Shown: positions 33,065 to 45,532 of the stretch, in pieces | Layout of the letters: every line of letters starts with the position of its first letter | Numbering within the stretch: the first letter of the stretch is position 1 | Source: Symsagittifera roscoffensis | Lineage: Eukaryota; Xenacoelomorpha; Acoela; Convolutidae | Length of the DNA stretch: 64,000 nt | Assembly: GCF_963678635.1 (NCBI RefSeq) | Contig: NC_087068.1 | Coordinates: 21,603,029-21,667,028 of the forward strand | Reading direction: 5' to 3' | Made by a program: the position numbers and the translations under genes | The notes under the pieces: model-generated | Told to the model about the DNA's origin: nothing | The model's input: the letters and a program-made list of their open reading frames with translations, nothing else | The model's database searches: none

Positions 33065-36000
33065 GTGGTTCTTGAAATTTCAAAGTGTATCTTTATCCAC
33101 GATATCGACATTGAAGATGGATGTCTTGTGGGAGAATTAGCTCGGAGATTTATTGGTAAAAAGGAGAATACAGTAAAGCTTCTACGATACAACAACGCCA
33201 TTATTCACGTCAATGACATCGACAATTTCTTCAAGTGCTTTCGATGCCCAACATGCGATACACTTTCAAAAAGTATCATCACTTCAAATTGAAACCTCCG
33301 TCTTTTTTGTTGCGAAAACCAAAAATTACCCAAAAACTGTTTACAGTCTACGTGAGACCTTATCTGAAAAATTGGATGGCTTCAATTTTGAGTATACCAA
33401 AGAACAAACATAATTCAAAAACGTCGCTTTTTTACTTTGAATCAATTTGCGTGCCATCCGAAGAACTGAAACCGACAGAAACAAAAACTTGGATCGGGAA
33501 GCATAAACCCATATCAGTGTCAATTTCATGCAATTTACTTGACAAACCCATGTTTTTACGTGAAAAAGATCCACAATTCCTCATTATTGACTTTGTGGCA
33601 AACTTGGAGTTGTTGGCGGAAAAAATAAAGTGGAGATGAAATCAAAATATTTGGAAAATAAAAAACATCAAAAAGCGGCTACACACAGTTTTCAGCATCC
33701 ATATGAAAAAAGTTGTTTCATTAAAAGTGAAGCAAGAGAGTACGTAGATGAATAAATCGAGAATGGGAAAGAAGCAGACGCGTCCAATCTTTTTCTCAGG
33801 GTTCGACAAAATCAATTGATTGATTTGATGCAACATCTAGAGAGATACACAAATACTCTACCAGTATTTGGATTGAACAGTGACCGGTATGATATAAACA
33901 TTATTAGACCATACCTCATTCACTACTTTATCAACGAAAAAGAAATTGAACCTACAGTTATCAAGGAAGCAAACGGCGTTGTTTCCTTCAAATTAGGAGA
34001 CGTTCAGCTATTGGACTTTTCGCAGTTTCTAGGATAGAGCTACTACTTTGGACTCTTTTCTAAAAGCTCACGAAGCCAGTGAGATGAAAGGATACTTTCC
34101 ATACTAGTTTGATATTATTAACCAGCGTGATGAAAAACAGCTACCGTTGTACGATGATTTTCACAAAAAATTGAAGAAGAAAAACCCTCTGGATAAAAAG
34201 TGTGACAATTTCAGAAGTTTTTTAATATGGGTTAGCTGGAGGGCAAGCATTGAAAAAATTTGGGTTCGAAATCAAACCACCTACGGGACTGAAAACTACA
34301 ACTACTTGAAAAGCATCTGAAAACAGGAACAGATGTCAACATTTTGCAATTTTCTACAGTGGTATATTAACAAAATCGTCGTTCCTTCCAATGAAGCTAT
34401 GTGGAAAATACTTGATTTTTATCATGACAAAGGACTATGATAAAACTAGGTTGCACACTACCAAATCTAACCAATATCTGTCTACACAAATCAACCGATT
34501 ATAAGTTTTACTCCTTCATCTTAAGTGATTTTGACTTGCTTGAAAAAATACTGGAAGATATGAGCGGTGGTCTCTTATTTGTTTTCACAAGGAAAGCAGT
34601 AGCAAACGAGACGTTTAATCAAAAGTCAAAAAACTTGTGCTAATCAACTGTTAGGATGAATCAGGAGAAACCCACAGGCATGTATACGAGATGGGACTAC
34701 ATTAAAAGGACAAGAAAAATTCAACGCAAGGCAGAATTCAGTTTGTACGCTTGAAAACATGGTTATTTCAAACTTTTAAAACGATACCTGGGCTGTTTTT
34801 TTCCATTTTTGTTTTTGTCAGGAAAGTAGACCAAGCCTATCTGTTGACGGTATCAAACGGAGAACTAAGAAAAGAGAAAAGGATGGGCTTCGAAAAGATT
34901 ACATTCGAGAAGAAGGAAACCCCATAGAAGAAATGTGGGAGTGTTTTTGGTGGGATCATTTTAAAAACAACGTAGACGTGAAATATCTCGTTGGAACTCA
35001 ATTTCCCTTCAAAAGACCTCTTTCGTCCCATTCACTCTAGCAAAGCATTAGAAATGAAATAATGTTTGCCTACGTGCAATGCAACCTGAGTGCTCCAGAT
35101 GAACTAAAAGCAAAAGTCTCCAGTTTCCCTATTTTCAAAAAAATTGATGTTACCAGAAATGATATTGGGAAAATTATGAAGACATATGCGGAAGAAAACT
35201 ATTTTTAATATCGAGCTTCAATTTAACCAACAGAATACTTATAACACCACTTTTCAACTTTTACTTGGATCTTGGACTAGAGTGTACAAAAATTCATCCA
35301 TTTGTACAAGACACATCGCGTAAAATTTCAACAGTTTCGTTCACTCTATTGTTGATAATAGGCGAGTCGCTGATGAAAATCTATTATCTGGCGAGGTGGC
35401 CAAAACTTTGAAACTACTAGAAAATAAACCCTATCGCTATCAAATAATGGACAGATCAAAACATACAATGACAAAATGTCTTGGAGACGAAAAAACCCAT
35501 AAAGCTATCAATCACCAGTTCTTCAAAAGACTCAATATTGTAGCTAAAGATTTGTAAGAAGTGAAATTTGTTAAATCAACGATAAAGCGTCATGAACCAA
35601 TTATAGTACGATTTTTTGTACTAGAAATGTTGGAGCTGAATTTTAACTTTTTCGATAAATTTTGTGACGTCGACATAATTGAAGAACTCGAAATGGATAC
35701 AGATTCACTCTGTTTGGCTTTGCAGAAGACGATTTAGATGAATGTATCCTTACCAGGAAGCGAGCAGAATAGACTGAAAAGGGAAGCAAGGACTGTCGAG
35801 ACAATTTCAGAGCAGATGCGAAAAACAATTTTTTCCCTCCTTACTTGCTGCTCTTATTACAAAAAGCATGATAAGAAGGCATGGATTGTTCAAGGGCGAG
35901 TTCAGATGCATCGAATTGTTTTGCCTGTGTAGTAAAACTTATTGCTGCTACGATAGTAAAAAAACAAAACTCTAAGCTTAGCAGTAAAGGACAGAACAAA

Positions 36001-36150
36001 CGCGCATTAGAAGACTCTGGAGATGGCCCGATGGCAAAGTATCGACAATATTGGATGAGGAAATGAAGTTGAAGTCAGCTAACAGAAAACTTAAAAGGAT
36101 TAGCAACGCTGTTGCCACTAAAAAGAATGAATTGCTTTCACCCTAAACGG
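33065..36150 (+). pseudogene. Family B DNA polymerase fossil of the protein-primed (Polinton/viral) type
   Basis: Fragments follow the order of one long PolB protein across several frames. There is an N-terminal part with CFRCPTCDT (about 33236), then an exonuclease-like region with FESICVPSE (about 33438) and GLNSDRYDINIIRPYLI (about 33872). Next comes DFYHDKGL then MIKLGCTLPNL (34418-34466), and a palm part with YQIMDRSKHTMTK (about 35440). The box ELEMDTDSLCLAL (DTDS at 35696-35707) is the metal-binding polymerase motif C. A PFYxxxxC-like zinc region is no longer clear. The B-motif position reads LLENKPYRYQ and does not keep a normal N-S-x-Y-G. At least eight frame breaks make it non-functional. 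It resembles DNA_pol_B_2 polymerases of Polinton/Maverick elements and related viruses. No integrase, capsid or terminal repeat was found nearby. Confidence 0.75.
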
Positions 36151-36489
36151 GAAGTTGATTGTGATGGAGTACATACTAAACCTCTAAATTTGTAAGATTT
36201 TATGTAGTAAAACGATATACGTTGCTGTAAATTATTACAATTTCACTGTAATTAACCATTTTTTCAACAATTCTTTTTAAACGCTGCGTTTGGGTTAATA
36301 GTTTATTGTTTTATGATTAAGAAAGCGTTTAAGATCCGAAACATTGCTGTGTCGGTAAATCAGGCGACAAAAATTGTTTGAAAATTTTTCTCATATCTTA
36401 CCATCTTACCATCCGAAACTGAAAAACCTATGAGCTACCTTAATACATGGGATCTACAGTGGTACCCGCTTTTTCTACCTGACATATAT

Positions 36490-37330
36490 TACTAATGAAC
36501 TTCAATCCAATCAACGGAAAAAATAAGACCAATTTTCAACCTTTACTTGGATCTTGCACGACCGTGCATGAAAATTTGTCAATTTCTACAATACGCAACG
36601 CGTAAAATGTGTTCAACTTGTTCAATCTCTGGTTGACTTGTTGATGAGATTCCTTTATCCGGAGTGGTAGGTGAAACGAAAAAAATGCTAGTCAATTGTC
36701 ACTCTGTCCTGCTAATTCTGGACAGAACAAACTATAAACAGAGACAAAATATCTTGGCAACAAACAAGCACAAAAAACGTTGATGAAGCATTTTTTCAAA
36801 AGACTGTACGAGTAAAGAACTGTACGAGTTCGAGCCTGTCTTATTTACTATACAGCACTGAGAAAGGATCAAAGTAGGATTTTTTTATACTAGAGGTGCA
36901 TACGCCAAGTTCCGAATGCTGGAACTGTTATAAAATTTTTCGATAAACTTTTTTAAGTGTTTTCTCTATTTGGATTTAGAAGAAAGAAGCTTATTTGAAG
37001 GAGGCCTGGCAAGCACGAGCAATTTAAATTGGTTGAAATGCAAAACAAGGAAACAAGGGTTGTTGAACCGAGCTAGGAGGAAAATCGATAAACAGTGTTT
37101 TTTCCCCTGTTTTTGAAGCTTCACGCACATCAAGAACAAAAAAAGATCCCGAATTGTTCAGGGAGGAGTTTAGATACATCCAATGGATTTTCCACTTTGT
37201 GAAGCTTACTGCTATTATGATACTAGATATAAAAAGAGTGTCATTGAAAATTGATCAATGAAATTGATCATTGAGATGTACCATCGCAAAATAACGACCA
37301 CTCTTAGATAAGACAGTAAAATCAAGACAG
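36490..37330 (+). pseudogene. Second, more decayed copy of the PolB 3' half
   Basis: TTCAACCTTTACTTGGATCTTG at about 36536 aligns with a near-identical phrase at 35254. The sequences then run in parallel through AACTATAAACAGAGACAAAATATCTTGG (about 36728) and the later Lys/Arg-rich part. The DTDS region is no longer readable. It lies directly downstream in the same orientation, so it is either a tandem duplicate of 35.2-36.1 kb or a second insertion. Confidence 0.6.
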
Positions 37331-40300
37331 TTGAAATCAATCAAAAAGATTCAAAAAACTATCAACCATGCAGTTTTATGTTATGAGCAAACAAAAAAAA
37401 AGAACTGATTTTAATCTGAATGGGAGGTTGAATGCAATGAAATACATAATAAATTTTTACAACTGCAAGAGATTATATAGTACAAATGGTACGTTTTCTC
37501 AAGAATTAAATCTTTTGTTTGAACACTGGTTCTTTTTAAACGCCGTTTTTGCGTTAGCTTAACAACTTTAGGCCTTTTGTATCAAAAAGAGAACCCAAAG
37601 TTTTTCCAAAACTGATTGTTATGAAACTTACCATCAAAATTTAGCTCATCTTAAAACTTATTAACAATGGTATATAAAGTTTTATTATGTACTTTTCGGT
37701 AATTTCTGATGCGAAAAGTTTCTGAAACTTATCTTCATATTTTTTCAACCCTGCTATTATTTGAAGAACATTTTCCGTATCTTAATACATAGGGCGACAA
37801 CTGGATAATGTATAGCATAACTGAAAACAGGCGGTTTTCACCTCCCCCCCTCGGATTTCTCTTCCAGACATAGACTACTTAAGGGGGTTGAAGATAACCA
37901 ATCTGGTCAAGATTGGCATAAGCAAATCATGATAGTTTTCGTGCTAAAAGTTTTTTTAAAAAAGGTGAGATTTAGTCCGACTTATAAACCGTTCCTCATT
38001 GAATTAAAGCAAAACTTTTGGTCTATTTATTCTTTCGGTGTATGTAAGAAATTTCACTATAAATTCAACAAAGCGGGTGAGGTGACTGATTTTCGAACAA
38101 AAACTGAAAAAAAAATTGATATTTTAAATTTTCCTTCATTTTTCAAAAGCAAACACAACTTCACAAATCTTATAATAAGGTTGGGATATTCAGATCTTCG
38201 CCCTGATAAGAGAAACCTTTTTAATTAGAAATTGATAATTCAAAATTAGTTTTAACTGAGTCTGATTTCCCATTTTTTGTTGTTTTTCGAATTCAGTTTT
38301 TTGAATAAATCGCCAGAGAAACTATTTATTTATAGATGAAAAAACAAACAAAACATTAAAGTGAATTTGAAGACAGTCAGTTTTTGCGTCTGATTTTCTT
38401 GCAAATCACTCCATTTCTACTGCTTAGCAAAATTTTTCTGAAAGGACTTCAAAGAGAAACACAGCAGACAACAGAGCGATAACATCCGGGTTTTAAATTT
38501 TTAGTTTTAGAGTAAGTTTTATAGTATTTTTTATGGAAAATATAATCAATGATAGCTCAATAGGTACTTGAGACATGTTTAAAACCACTTGAAAACAGTT
38601 TCAATGATATGAAACCACAAACCAGTTTCTCCAACGAGTGTGGGACGCCAAAACTTACAATATCGAAGCTCAAAAAAAACATGAGAGCGTAAAAAGAATC
38701 AATAAAACTGAAAAACTGAGGAATAAAAAGCTACTTGGTTCTTCTGTTTTGAAGTAATCTGAGAATTGAAGTTTGGTCAATTTATTATAAATATACGCGC
38801 AAAAAGTCCATTGTCTTTTAACGCAGAAGACTATATATTTTATATAATTTCTCCAGAAAAACGTGGAAGTAAGTGGCTCTTAAGTGTTTTCTCTTCAAAT
38901 TTATGAGCTAACTTTTGAGTTTTTTCCTTTCTAACCAAATCTCTACTGCCTGATTTGAGCAGTGATTTTTCCCTGAAATGGCTATAAAGATTACATATTC
39001 ACTTCATTGGCCTAGTCCTGGCCTTGTCCAGGATGTATGGAGCGAATTTGATTGAGGGTAAAACTTTTGAGGGCAAAAAGTTTAAAAGAGCATTAAAAGT
39101 TTAAATTTGATTGAGGGCAAAAAGTTTAAAAGAGCATTAAAAGTTTAAATTTGGTTGAGGGCAAAAAGTTTAAAAGAACATTATAGTTTAAATTTGATTG
39201 AGGGCAAAAAGTTTAAAAGAACATTAAAAGAAATATTTTTATTCCTCTTCTCTTCACCCACCTGTTCTTTTTTTAAAAATAGTATTCTTGTTCACTTCAA
39301 TCAATGGTTACACCAAATGCCATTCAAACTGATTCAGCCATCACTAACATACTTGGTTTTTTTTTGTTAAAATAAACATTGGAAATCACAGTTTTCTCAG
39401 AATGAACTAAAACATTTTGAAAGGCCCAATCTTGGCTTAAAAGATTTTTCAAAGGGTTAACCACAAGCACAGTTTTTTTACCATTGATTCCTTGAAAAAG
39501 ATAAACGTTTTCAATTAAGATTATCCCAAAAACGCAGCAAATCATTAAGAAAAAATGTGCGCCCAAAATGCCTGGGGCAATCGACAAATTACAAAAAAAA
39601 CAAAGCCATCCTCCTTAGATTTCATTTCTTCTCGTTCATATCTGCGCTAATATTTTGCAAGTTCTGTTTGAATGCTCTTTTCTCCACGTGACTGAAAGGA
39701 TTTGTTTTTTTGGATCAAATTGAACAAATAAAACTGAAATTATCTCCTAGTGATTCATCTTAAGAAACTATTTCAAGCCCGATGTCTTTCCAGGATTGAA
39801 GTTTTTTTAAAATCAACCTTCCGTAAGAGATGAAAAAACTGCTGAAAGTGATGCAATTTGTTTAAATATAAAGTGATATGGTATGCATCTATAAACACAT
39901 CACACCAAATCTAAAAAGTTATGTAAACGCTTCAGAAGCTTGTATATTTAAGCTTATACAGATTTCAGAATATATTAAAAAAAATTGTCGAAGATGGCTA
40001 GTTAGACGATCGAATTTGCCCGAGAAAAAATATCACCCATAGCAGAAATCTGAACTATAAAAATGACAATTAATTGACACGTACTACTTGACTGTTATCT
40101 TTACGTTAAGCATGCTATTTGCTTCTAAAAACTGAAGCTCAGTTTTTCTAACTCTTATAAAACTCACACAAGACAATGGAGAAAAACTCTTTCACAATAA
40201 TTTTGTTTCAACTTTATAACGGCTAATACATAACCATAAAAAAATAGTTTTCTCACAATCGAAACAAGTAATTTGTTTGAGGATAACATGAAAGTTTTCG

Positions 40301-41136
40301 CAACTAAATGTTGCCCAAGTATTGAACACTTGATTCCAAACATTATCATTCATGATGTTTGTTTCCATCAACACAAATTTACCATGAAAATTTTGCCGTC
40401 CTCATTTTTATTGTCCTTAAATTGTGGCATCTTGAAATTGTGGCATCTTGAAATGAAACATTTTCCGTTGAAACCCAAATAAAGTAATGAAATTTTTACT
40501 TTGTCAAAATTTCAAAAAATGTGTCTTGAATCTAACGGCTAGGGTGTAATTTCTTTTTTTTTTCAGAACATTTTGAACCGAAGAGCTGATAATTTAACAG
40601 AGCTTCTCTTTATGACCGCATTTTTAAAAAAAAGTAATATGAAAAGTAACTCTTTGAGCTGTTACAAACAAATGAGGAGTCTCATGCTTGAAAGACCGAT
40701 TGCTTGAAAAATTTCAACCAATCAAAATCGCTAAACGTTTCTATTGGCTAAATGCCTTTCTCACAAAATCGAAGTCAATATTCAGAGAAAATTTATTAAA
40801 TCAGTGGAAAATAATCAAAAATTTTACAAATTGCGGGTTACAACCGCAATAATATTCAGAAAATCATCAAGATTAATGAGGTCAAAATCATAAGATTTTT
40901 TCAGTCTTGAAAACTCATCTGCTTATTATCCAATCGGTCAATATTGACACTTATGGCCTGGATTTTTTTTCTTACTTTAAGATTTTGAATACTCAATTCT
41001 GATTGGCTGAAAGTAAGCTAAAATTAATTTCAAGCATTCGGTCCTTCAAGCATGGGGACGCCACCATGAAAAATCCCGTGAAAACGTTCAAGAATTTCGA
41101 TGAAAATAGCTATCAACTGCGTATTTGGAAAGCGGA
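37331..41136. other. No gene seen (inside intron 1)
   Basis: Open stretches such as 37929-38228 have a low-complexity Phe/Lys-rich composition and no recognisable domain. A minisatellite lies at 39.05-39.23 kb. Confidence 0.5.
39047..39232. repeat. Minisatellite, about 44-bp unit, four copies
   Basis: TTTGATTGAGGGCAAAAAG starts units at 39047 (with a 15-bp insertion), 39106, 39150 and 39193. The unit continues TTTAAAAGARCATTAAAAG. Confidence 0.9.
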
Positions 41137-41396
41137 CGTCCCCCGGTAATTTGGCCCCCTGCCGACCCAAAGGGTCCACCTTTACAATATTTTTAGAGAT
41201 CAATTTTTTGGCTGACTGACCTTGAAAGTTTTCTAAAGGTGCCTTTGGCGCCATTAAATACTAATTTTTAGGAGGAAGCGCGCCAAAAATACGCAATGTT
41301 TTGGTAAAAATTATCTGTAAATTCCTAAATGTAGGTCACAAGATTTCCAATTTTTTTTCAAAGACCGTTCTGCTGGAGAAAATTTTGGATCTGTCC
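41137..41396. mobile_element. Degenerate relative of the 14.1-kb hAT MITE, inverted
   Basis: GAGAAAATTTTGGATCTGTCCCTAG at the right edge resembles the inverted left end of the 14.1-kb MITE. Inside it, AAAGGTGCCTTTGGCGCC (about 41236) matches that MITE's inverted core, and GGCCCCCTGCCGACC matches its CCCCCTGCCATAT segment. The left terminus and target duplication are not recognisable. Confidence 0.5.
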
Positions 41397-41491
41397 CTAG
41401 TAGTCTAATACGAATTTGTGAAACTTATAATGCCTCCTGAAAAACTCAAACTTAGGCATCTAAACTGACTATGTTGGAATTTTTTTTCTAG

Positions 41492-41563
41492 GATATTTCC
41501 AAACAGTGCAGCGTATACAATGGGGCTCAAACGGCTATCAACAGCGATACATTTCCATCCTTA
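41492..41563 (+). CDS. PAN/GON-like gene, exon 2: end of PAN module
   Basis: The exon has 24 codons between a TTTTTTTCTAG acceptor (AG 41490-41491) and a GTATGA donor at 41564. Both junctions are phase 0. It encodes DISKQCSVYNGAQTAINSD and a few more residues. Placed after exon 1 it gives AFSYC-DISKQCSVYNG, matching the usual PAN continuation in which a Cys and a 'C-x-[LV]-Y' strand follow the AFSY strand. That fit is the main reason to join exons across 22.7 kb. A short exon with ordinary splice signals could arise by chance, so the link rests on motif and phase agreement. Confidence 0.65.
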
Positions 41564-41600
41564 GTATGAAATAATAAATCATCATTATCATTAGAACATT

Positions 41601-42007
<407 letters not shown>

Positions 42008-42064
42008 AGCAGAACCACAAGCATCGTCGTATTTTTTATCGACTGTTTTCGTCTTTTCAACCAG

Positions 42065-42182
42065 GACTGCGAGGGAACACCTTCAGAGCCAGTATCTTCA
42101 AACAGGAAATGGTACTTGAGATATCGGATAGAAAACGGACTAACCACCGGCTGCAGCCATATAAGACAAGCGGACCCAAATA
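42065..42182 (+). CDS. PAN/GON-like gene, exon 3: linker and start of GON-like module
   Basis: The exon is 118 nt between a CTTTTCAACCAG acceptor (AG 42063-42064) and a GTTAGT donor at 42183. It encodes DCEGTPSEPVSS..., a basic aromatic stretch (RKWYLRYRIENG) and GCSHIRQADPN. It ends with one base of a split Ser codon (phase 1). Extending past the donor meets a stop at once. The C-S-x-I-x5-P ending is how GON and fibrinogen-type modules begin, just before their DGxY strand, which exon 4 supplies. The exon lies only 57 bp after the large ATC microsatellite. Confidence 0.75.
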
Positions 42183-42881
42183 GTTAGTCGAACTGATTTT
42201 TTATACTATGCTATTTCTTTTGCATAAATTGAATGACAATGATTATACATCACGAAGAAGGATTTTACACGATTCAAACATTTGCGCTATACTTTTTTGA
42301 TTCATTTGCCCATGGAATTCCGTCAGTTCATTTTGTAATTCAACAAGTTGCGCGCTTGCTCAACACTCTGGGCCGCTCTTTCTGCTAAAAAATTACGCGC
42401 CAAAAAATTGTTGCTTGTCGAAAAAATTGACGTGCGAGATATCTTCCAAAAATTGATTTTTAAAATCATAATAGACGATTACTACTGCACTAAGAATCAC
42501 ATTTAGTGCAGGCGTAACTGATTCCCTAGTCTCCTAAGGTATCAATCTGGTTGTCCACTTTTCTTAATGATTTGTACAGATTTACTGATTACCGATTAGG
42601 TATAGTGAGTGTCACAATTTCAAACGGGCATCAGTTGTTTCTATTGCTAAATTTTTTAAAAGGGTTTCTTACGTTTTGACAAGATTTATCTATATATTTC
42701 AAAGAAAAGTTTAAAAAAGTTGAGTAGTTGCGTATCATTGAATTCAAAAAATTATGATTGGAAGATTTCCTGGAGTTTTGACAAAATTTGGATTTACCCC
42801 AATAAGGAATCATCAGCACAGATGACTTCTACTCAGCACAGCGTTTACAGACAGTAAACAGCTAAGTTTCAATCTTTTCAG

Positions 42882-43012
42882 GTGCCGATGGATACTACGA
42901 AGTAAGATTGCACGGAATCAAAATAACAGTTTTCTGTGTGATGAGGGAACCAGAACAAAGCACCTTGACTTTTGTGGATATACATGCTGAAACAACACTT
43001 TTCGATGCAGCG
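42882..43012 (+). CDS. PAN/GON-like gene, exon 4: GON-like DGxY...VxC core
   Basis: The exon is 131 nt from a CTTTTCAG acceptor (AG 42880-42881) to a GTATTT donor at 43013. Its first two bases complete the Ser codon of exon 3. It encodes ADGYYEVRLHGIKITVFCVM and then PEQSTLTFVDIHAET. The order DG-x-Y-x-[VI]-x4-G-x5-V-[FY]-C-x-M followed by a T-rich strand is characteristic of the GON domain of ADAMTS9/20-type proteins. The start of a fibrinogen-type domain looks similar, so that remains an alternative. No Gly-Gly-Gly-Trp stretch follows, which argues against fibrinogen. Confidence 0.75.
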
Positions 43013-43074
43013 GTATTTACTATACATTTCCGTTGTAAAAAAGAGTTCTGTTGTAATAATTTTGGTCTTCCTAG

Positions 43075-43179
43075 TTCACAACAAACGACATTTCAATTTT
43101 TTTCACATCAGAGGTGGGGGAAGCGGGCTGTTCTGGAACCAGTTCTAAACTAGTATTTATAAACCAAATATATTATTAA
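43075..43179 (+). CDS. PAN/GON-like gene, terminal exon 5
   Basis: The exon is 105 nt from a TCTTCCTAG acceptor (AG 43073-43074) to TAA at 43177-43179, phase 0. It encodes 34 residues including EVGEAGCSGTSSKL. A 62-bp intron separates it from exon 4. The frame of exon 4 also stays open straight through this intron to a different stop, so retention or a read-through form is conceivable. The stop is followed 12 bp later by AATAAA. The complete protein would be 213 aa, and the GON-like part (about 88 aa) is much shorter than a usual GON domain (near 200 aa). Confidence 0.65.
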   Translation, partial: FTTNDISIFFTSEVGEAGCSGTSSKLVFINQIYY

Positions 43180-43190
43180 TAATTAATCAC

Positions 43191-43196
43191 AATAAA
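43191..43196 (+). promoter_or_regulatory. Poly(A) signal AATAAA of the PAN/GON-like gene
   Basis: A canonical AATAAA lies 11 bases after the TAA stop of the proposed terminal exon, on the same strand. The distance is very short, so the 3' UTR would be only a few tens of bases. Confidence 0.6.
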
Positions 43197-43229
43197 ATGT
43201 TAATCAGCACCAGAACAATTTGGAAAAAC

Positions 43230-43740
43230 CTTGAATACAGTTGTTCTCCTTCTGGATAAACTCCAAAAACTAACTCGCATAAACCAGTATACACTAGATC
43301 TATTGAGACTAGGAGATATAAGAGTAAGAATAAGATCGGTATTGGACCAAGAAGTTGCACGAATCTATCCGGCCGAGAATAAGATAGCTTGACGAGCAGA
43401 CGGTGTAACTTGTCTGAAATTACTCTATGAGTATAACCATTAGGTCATAACTCATCTGGTGAGATCAAAGGTCTCAAACAAGACCTTTACTAACTTAGAA
43501 TTAGACAATTGCAAATTGCAAAAATATTAGACGCAATAGATAATTTAATAGAAATGTCTCTACGTCTCAATAAATCTACGCTAATTTTCTAAAGAAAGTA
43601 TTGAAAGTATTGAAAGAAGACCAATATCATGGCGTGAAAAACGATCAGGAAACGGAACACTCTACTACATGATAGTACGACCGAAACCGGAACAAGTTTT
43701 TGTACTCAGAATACTTTATGTATTAACTATAAATTTTCAA
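43230..43740 (+). pseudogene. Unassigned coding-like fossil downstream of the PAN/GON-like gene
   Basis: On the + strand, 43242-43450 reads LLLDKLQKLTRINQYTLDLL, then RIRSVLDQEVARIYPAENK and LKLLYEYNH, with only two stops. About 43618-43730 reads RPISWREKRSGNGTLYYMI followed by EQVFVLRILYV in another frame. The codon pattern looks protein-derived, but I recognise no family. It may belong to the 5' part of retroelement copy B or to another insertion. Confidence 0.35.
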
Positions 43741-45532
43741 TTATTGACATGAAATTTATTTAAAGAACAATTCTTCAAAAACTTTTTGGGTGCTTAGACT
43801 ACTATCTATACAATAACGACTGATAAAAATAACACATGTCGTTTTCCACAAAATCTGCAGTAAATCAAAACTTTTGAATAATTGTTTTATTAAATTAAAA
43901 AAAAACAAAAATTAAAAATCATTGTTAGTTCTAAAAATCAACACTTGATTTTCCTCGTCTCAGCTTCATCACTTGAAAAACAGAAAAAATTCAAAAAACT
44001 GATATCATCTAAACTCTAACTTTTAAATTTTGTCAAACTTAAAACATTACATTAAAACTTATCAAGGCTTGCCCTTGCTTTCCATATTTCATTTTTCTTC
44101 ATAAATAGATCATCAAGGCTTCCCTTGGATCTTTTTTTCCTTGGATCAAATCAGAACAATTTTGTTCTCCCCTTCCCATAATTTTAAAAGTGTCTAAAGA
44201 CCTCAAACGTCGATTCACTACCCAACCCTTATAAACGACACAGGACTAAAAGAACTTTTTTGAAAAATTAACCATTTTAATTAAGCTAAAAAGTGAAGAA
44301 CTTAAGTTACTCATCCATCACTTGAAACCTTCCTCTAAGATGACCCAGACTAAAACCCTTAAACAATTAGTAAGTCATAAAATAGTATTCAACGATTTAT
44401 CTGTTATACCTGAATATCTAAATATAACTGAACCTTGTGCATTGATTTGCTATTCTCCAACACTCGATCGCAAATCACATCCCCTAGGTAAGATTAAGTA
44501 AGTAACTCATAGATTAAAACCGAATTGATATACTCTCCCTCCAACCCGTCAACCACGACAATCTATGGCCCAAGTTAAGATAACCACAAAAAAAACCGTA
44601 AGAACTAACAATTTAAGAAAATAAAAATTCTAACCCCAAAGTATTGCATCCATCATCCTAAACCTTATGTCAAGGGATAATCTAGGCAGTAAAAAAACAA
44701 TCTTAATACATAACTGTTTAATTAAAAACAATAGATACGATCTTGTAATCACACAGCACAGAAAAACAATAGGATATATTAGGTCAAAAAAACAAACAGG
44801 AAAAAAGACAACCATAACAAAACAAAACAAATTATAAAAAAAACAAGTTTCAAAACGATGAAACGTAGCCTCAGAATCGTGAAAAAACACAATACAGAAC
44901 CTCAAACTTAGAAGAATCATCAAAAAAGTAACCCAACAGACGACCAAATGTACTTTCTGACTCAGAAGCTACAACATCATCATCAATAAAAGCAAAACGC
45001 AAAATAAAAAAGTCATATATCAACAAACTAACGCGTCTATATAATTGGAATCAACCAAGAAGACATATTGTATGTTACTCACTAACAGTTCTACAAAATT
45101 AAACATGACCAAAAACAACAAAAGTTTTGATGATTACTCGACACTCCCTTTTTCATAAAACCACAAAACGATCCCGCCCGAGGACAAGTACAATTTTGTT
45201 ACAACTTAATTGTAAATTTATTTGAAAAAGGAAATAGCTCATGTAAACAAGATTTTCCTGAAGTTAAAATAAAACGACAATTACCTGACCACTATCTCAA
45301 AGGTATATGTAATATCAAATAATTTTACGGATAATTACAATTGAAATTGTATCACCAAACTAAATCACACTAAACATCAAATCCAAACAGACGATATAGA
45401 TATAGAAATCTCGAATGTTTTCACAGACTATGTAAAAATATACAACACCAAAATTCACAAAGAGCAAATTCAATATTCACAAATGATGTTTTTTTTCACT
45501 TATCTATAGCTATTTATTCATACTAATAGGAA
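43741..45532. other. A-rich stretch upstream of copy B; possible 5' end of the element
   Basis: From about 44.2 kb the composition turns A-rich on the + strand, as in the retroelement, so part of it may be the untranslated leader or 5' LTR of copy B. No LTR pair, PBS or TG...CA boundary could be verified. A partial direct repeat (ATCAAGGCTTGCCCTTG / ATCAAGGCTTCCCTTGG) occurs at about 44060 and 44112. Confidence 0.4.

Larger units (their letters stand above)
18788..41491 (+). other. Proposed 22.7-kb first intron of the PAN/GON-like gene
   Basis: The intron runs from GTAAGT to TTTTTTTCTAG. It holds the GGATTCC word cluster, four copies of a 2-3 kb repeat, two PolB fossils, a 44-bp minisatellite and a MITE relic. 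No further exon continuing the PAN module was found by eye. Most of its length is explained by repeat insertion and tandem duplication. Confidence 0.55.

Noticed and set aside
37929..38228. Possible small gene
   Set aside because: Phe/Lys/Asn-rich composition matches random AT-rich DNA. No splice or start context and no recognisable motif.
42908..43153. Single uninterrupted 81-codon frame across exon 4 and the following intron
   Set aside because: A GTATTT donor and TCTTCCTAG acceptor bracket a 62-bp intron. The spliced frame ends just before an AATAAA, while the unspliced tail looks non-coding. Retained as an alternative only.
43618..43730. RelE/ParE-like toxin fragment
   Set aside because: The short stretch with GTLYYMIV and VFVLRILYV only vaguely resembles the family's C-terminal strand pattern. 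It is too short, there is no antitoxin partner, and the context is eukaryotic repeat DNA.
44630..44947. Minus-strand Phe/Cys/Val-rich frame
   Set aside because: It is antisense to A-rich, retroelement-like sequence; the hydrophobic composition is a by-product of T-rich complement codons.
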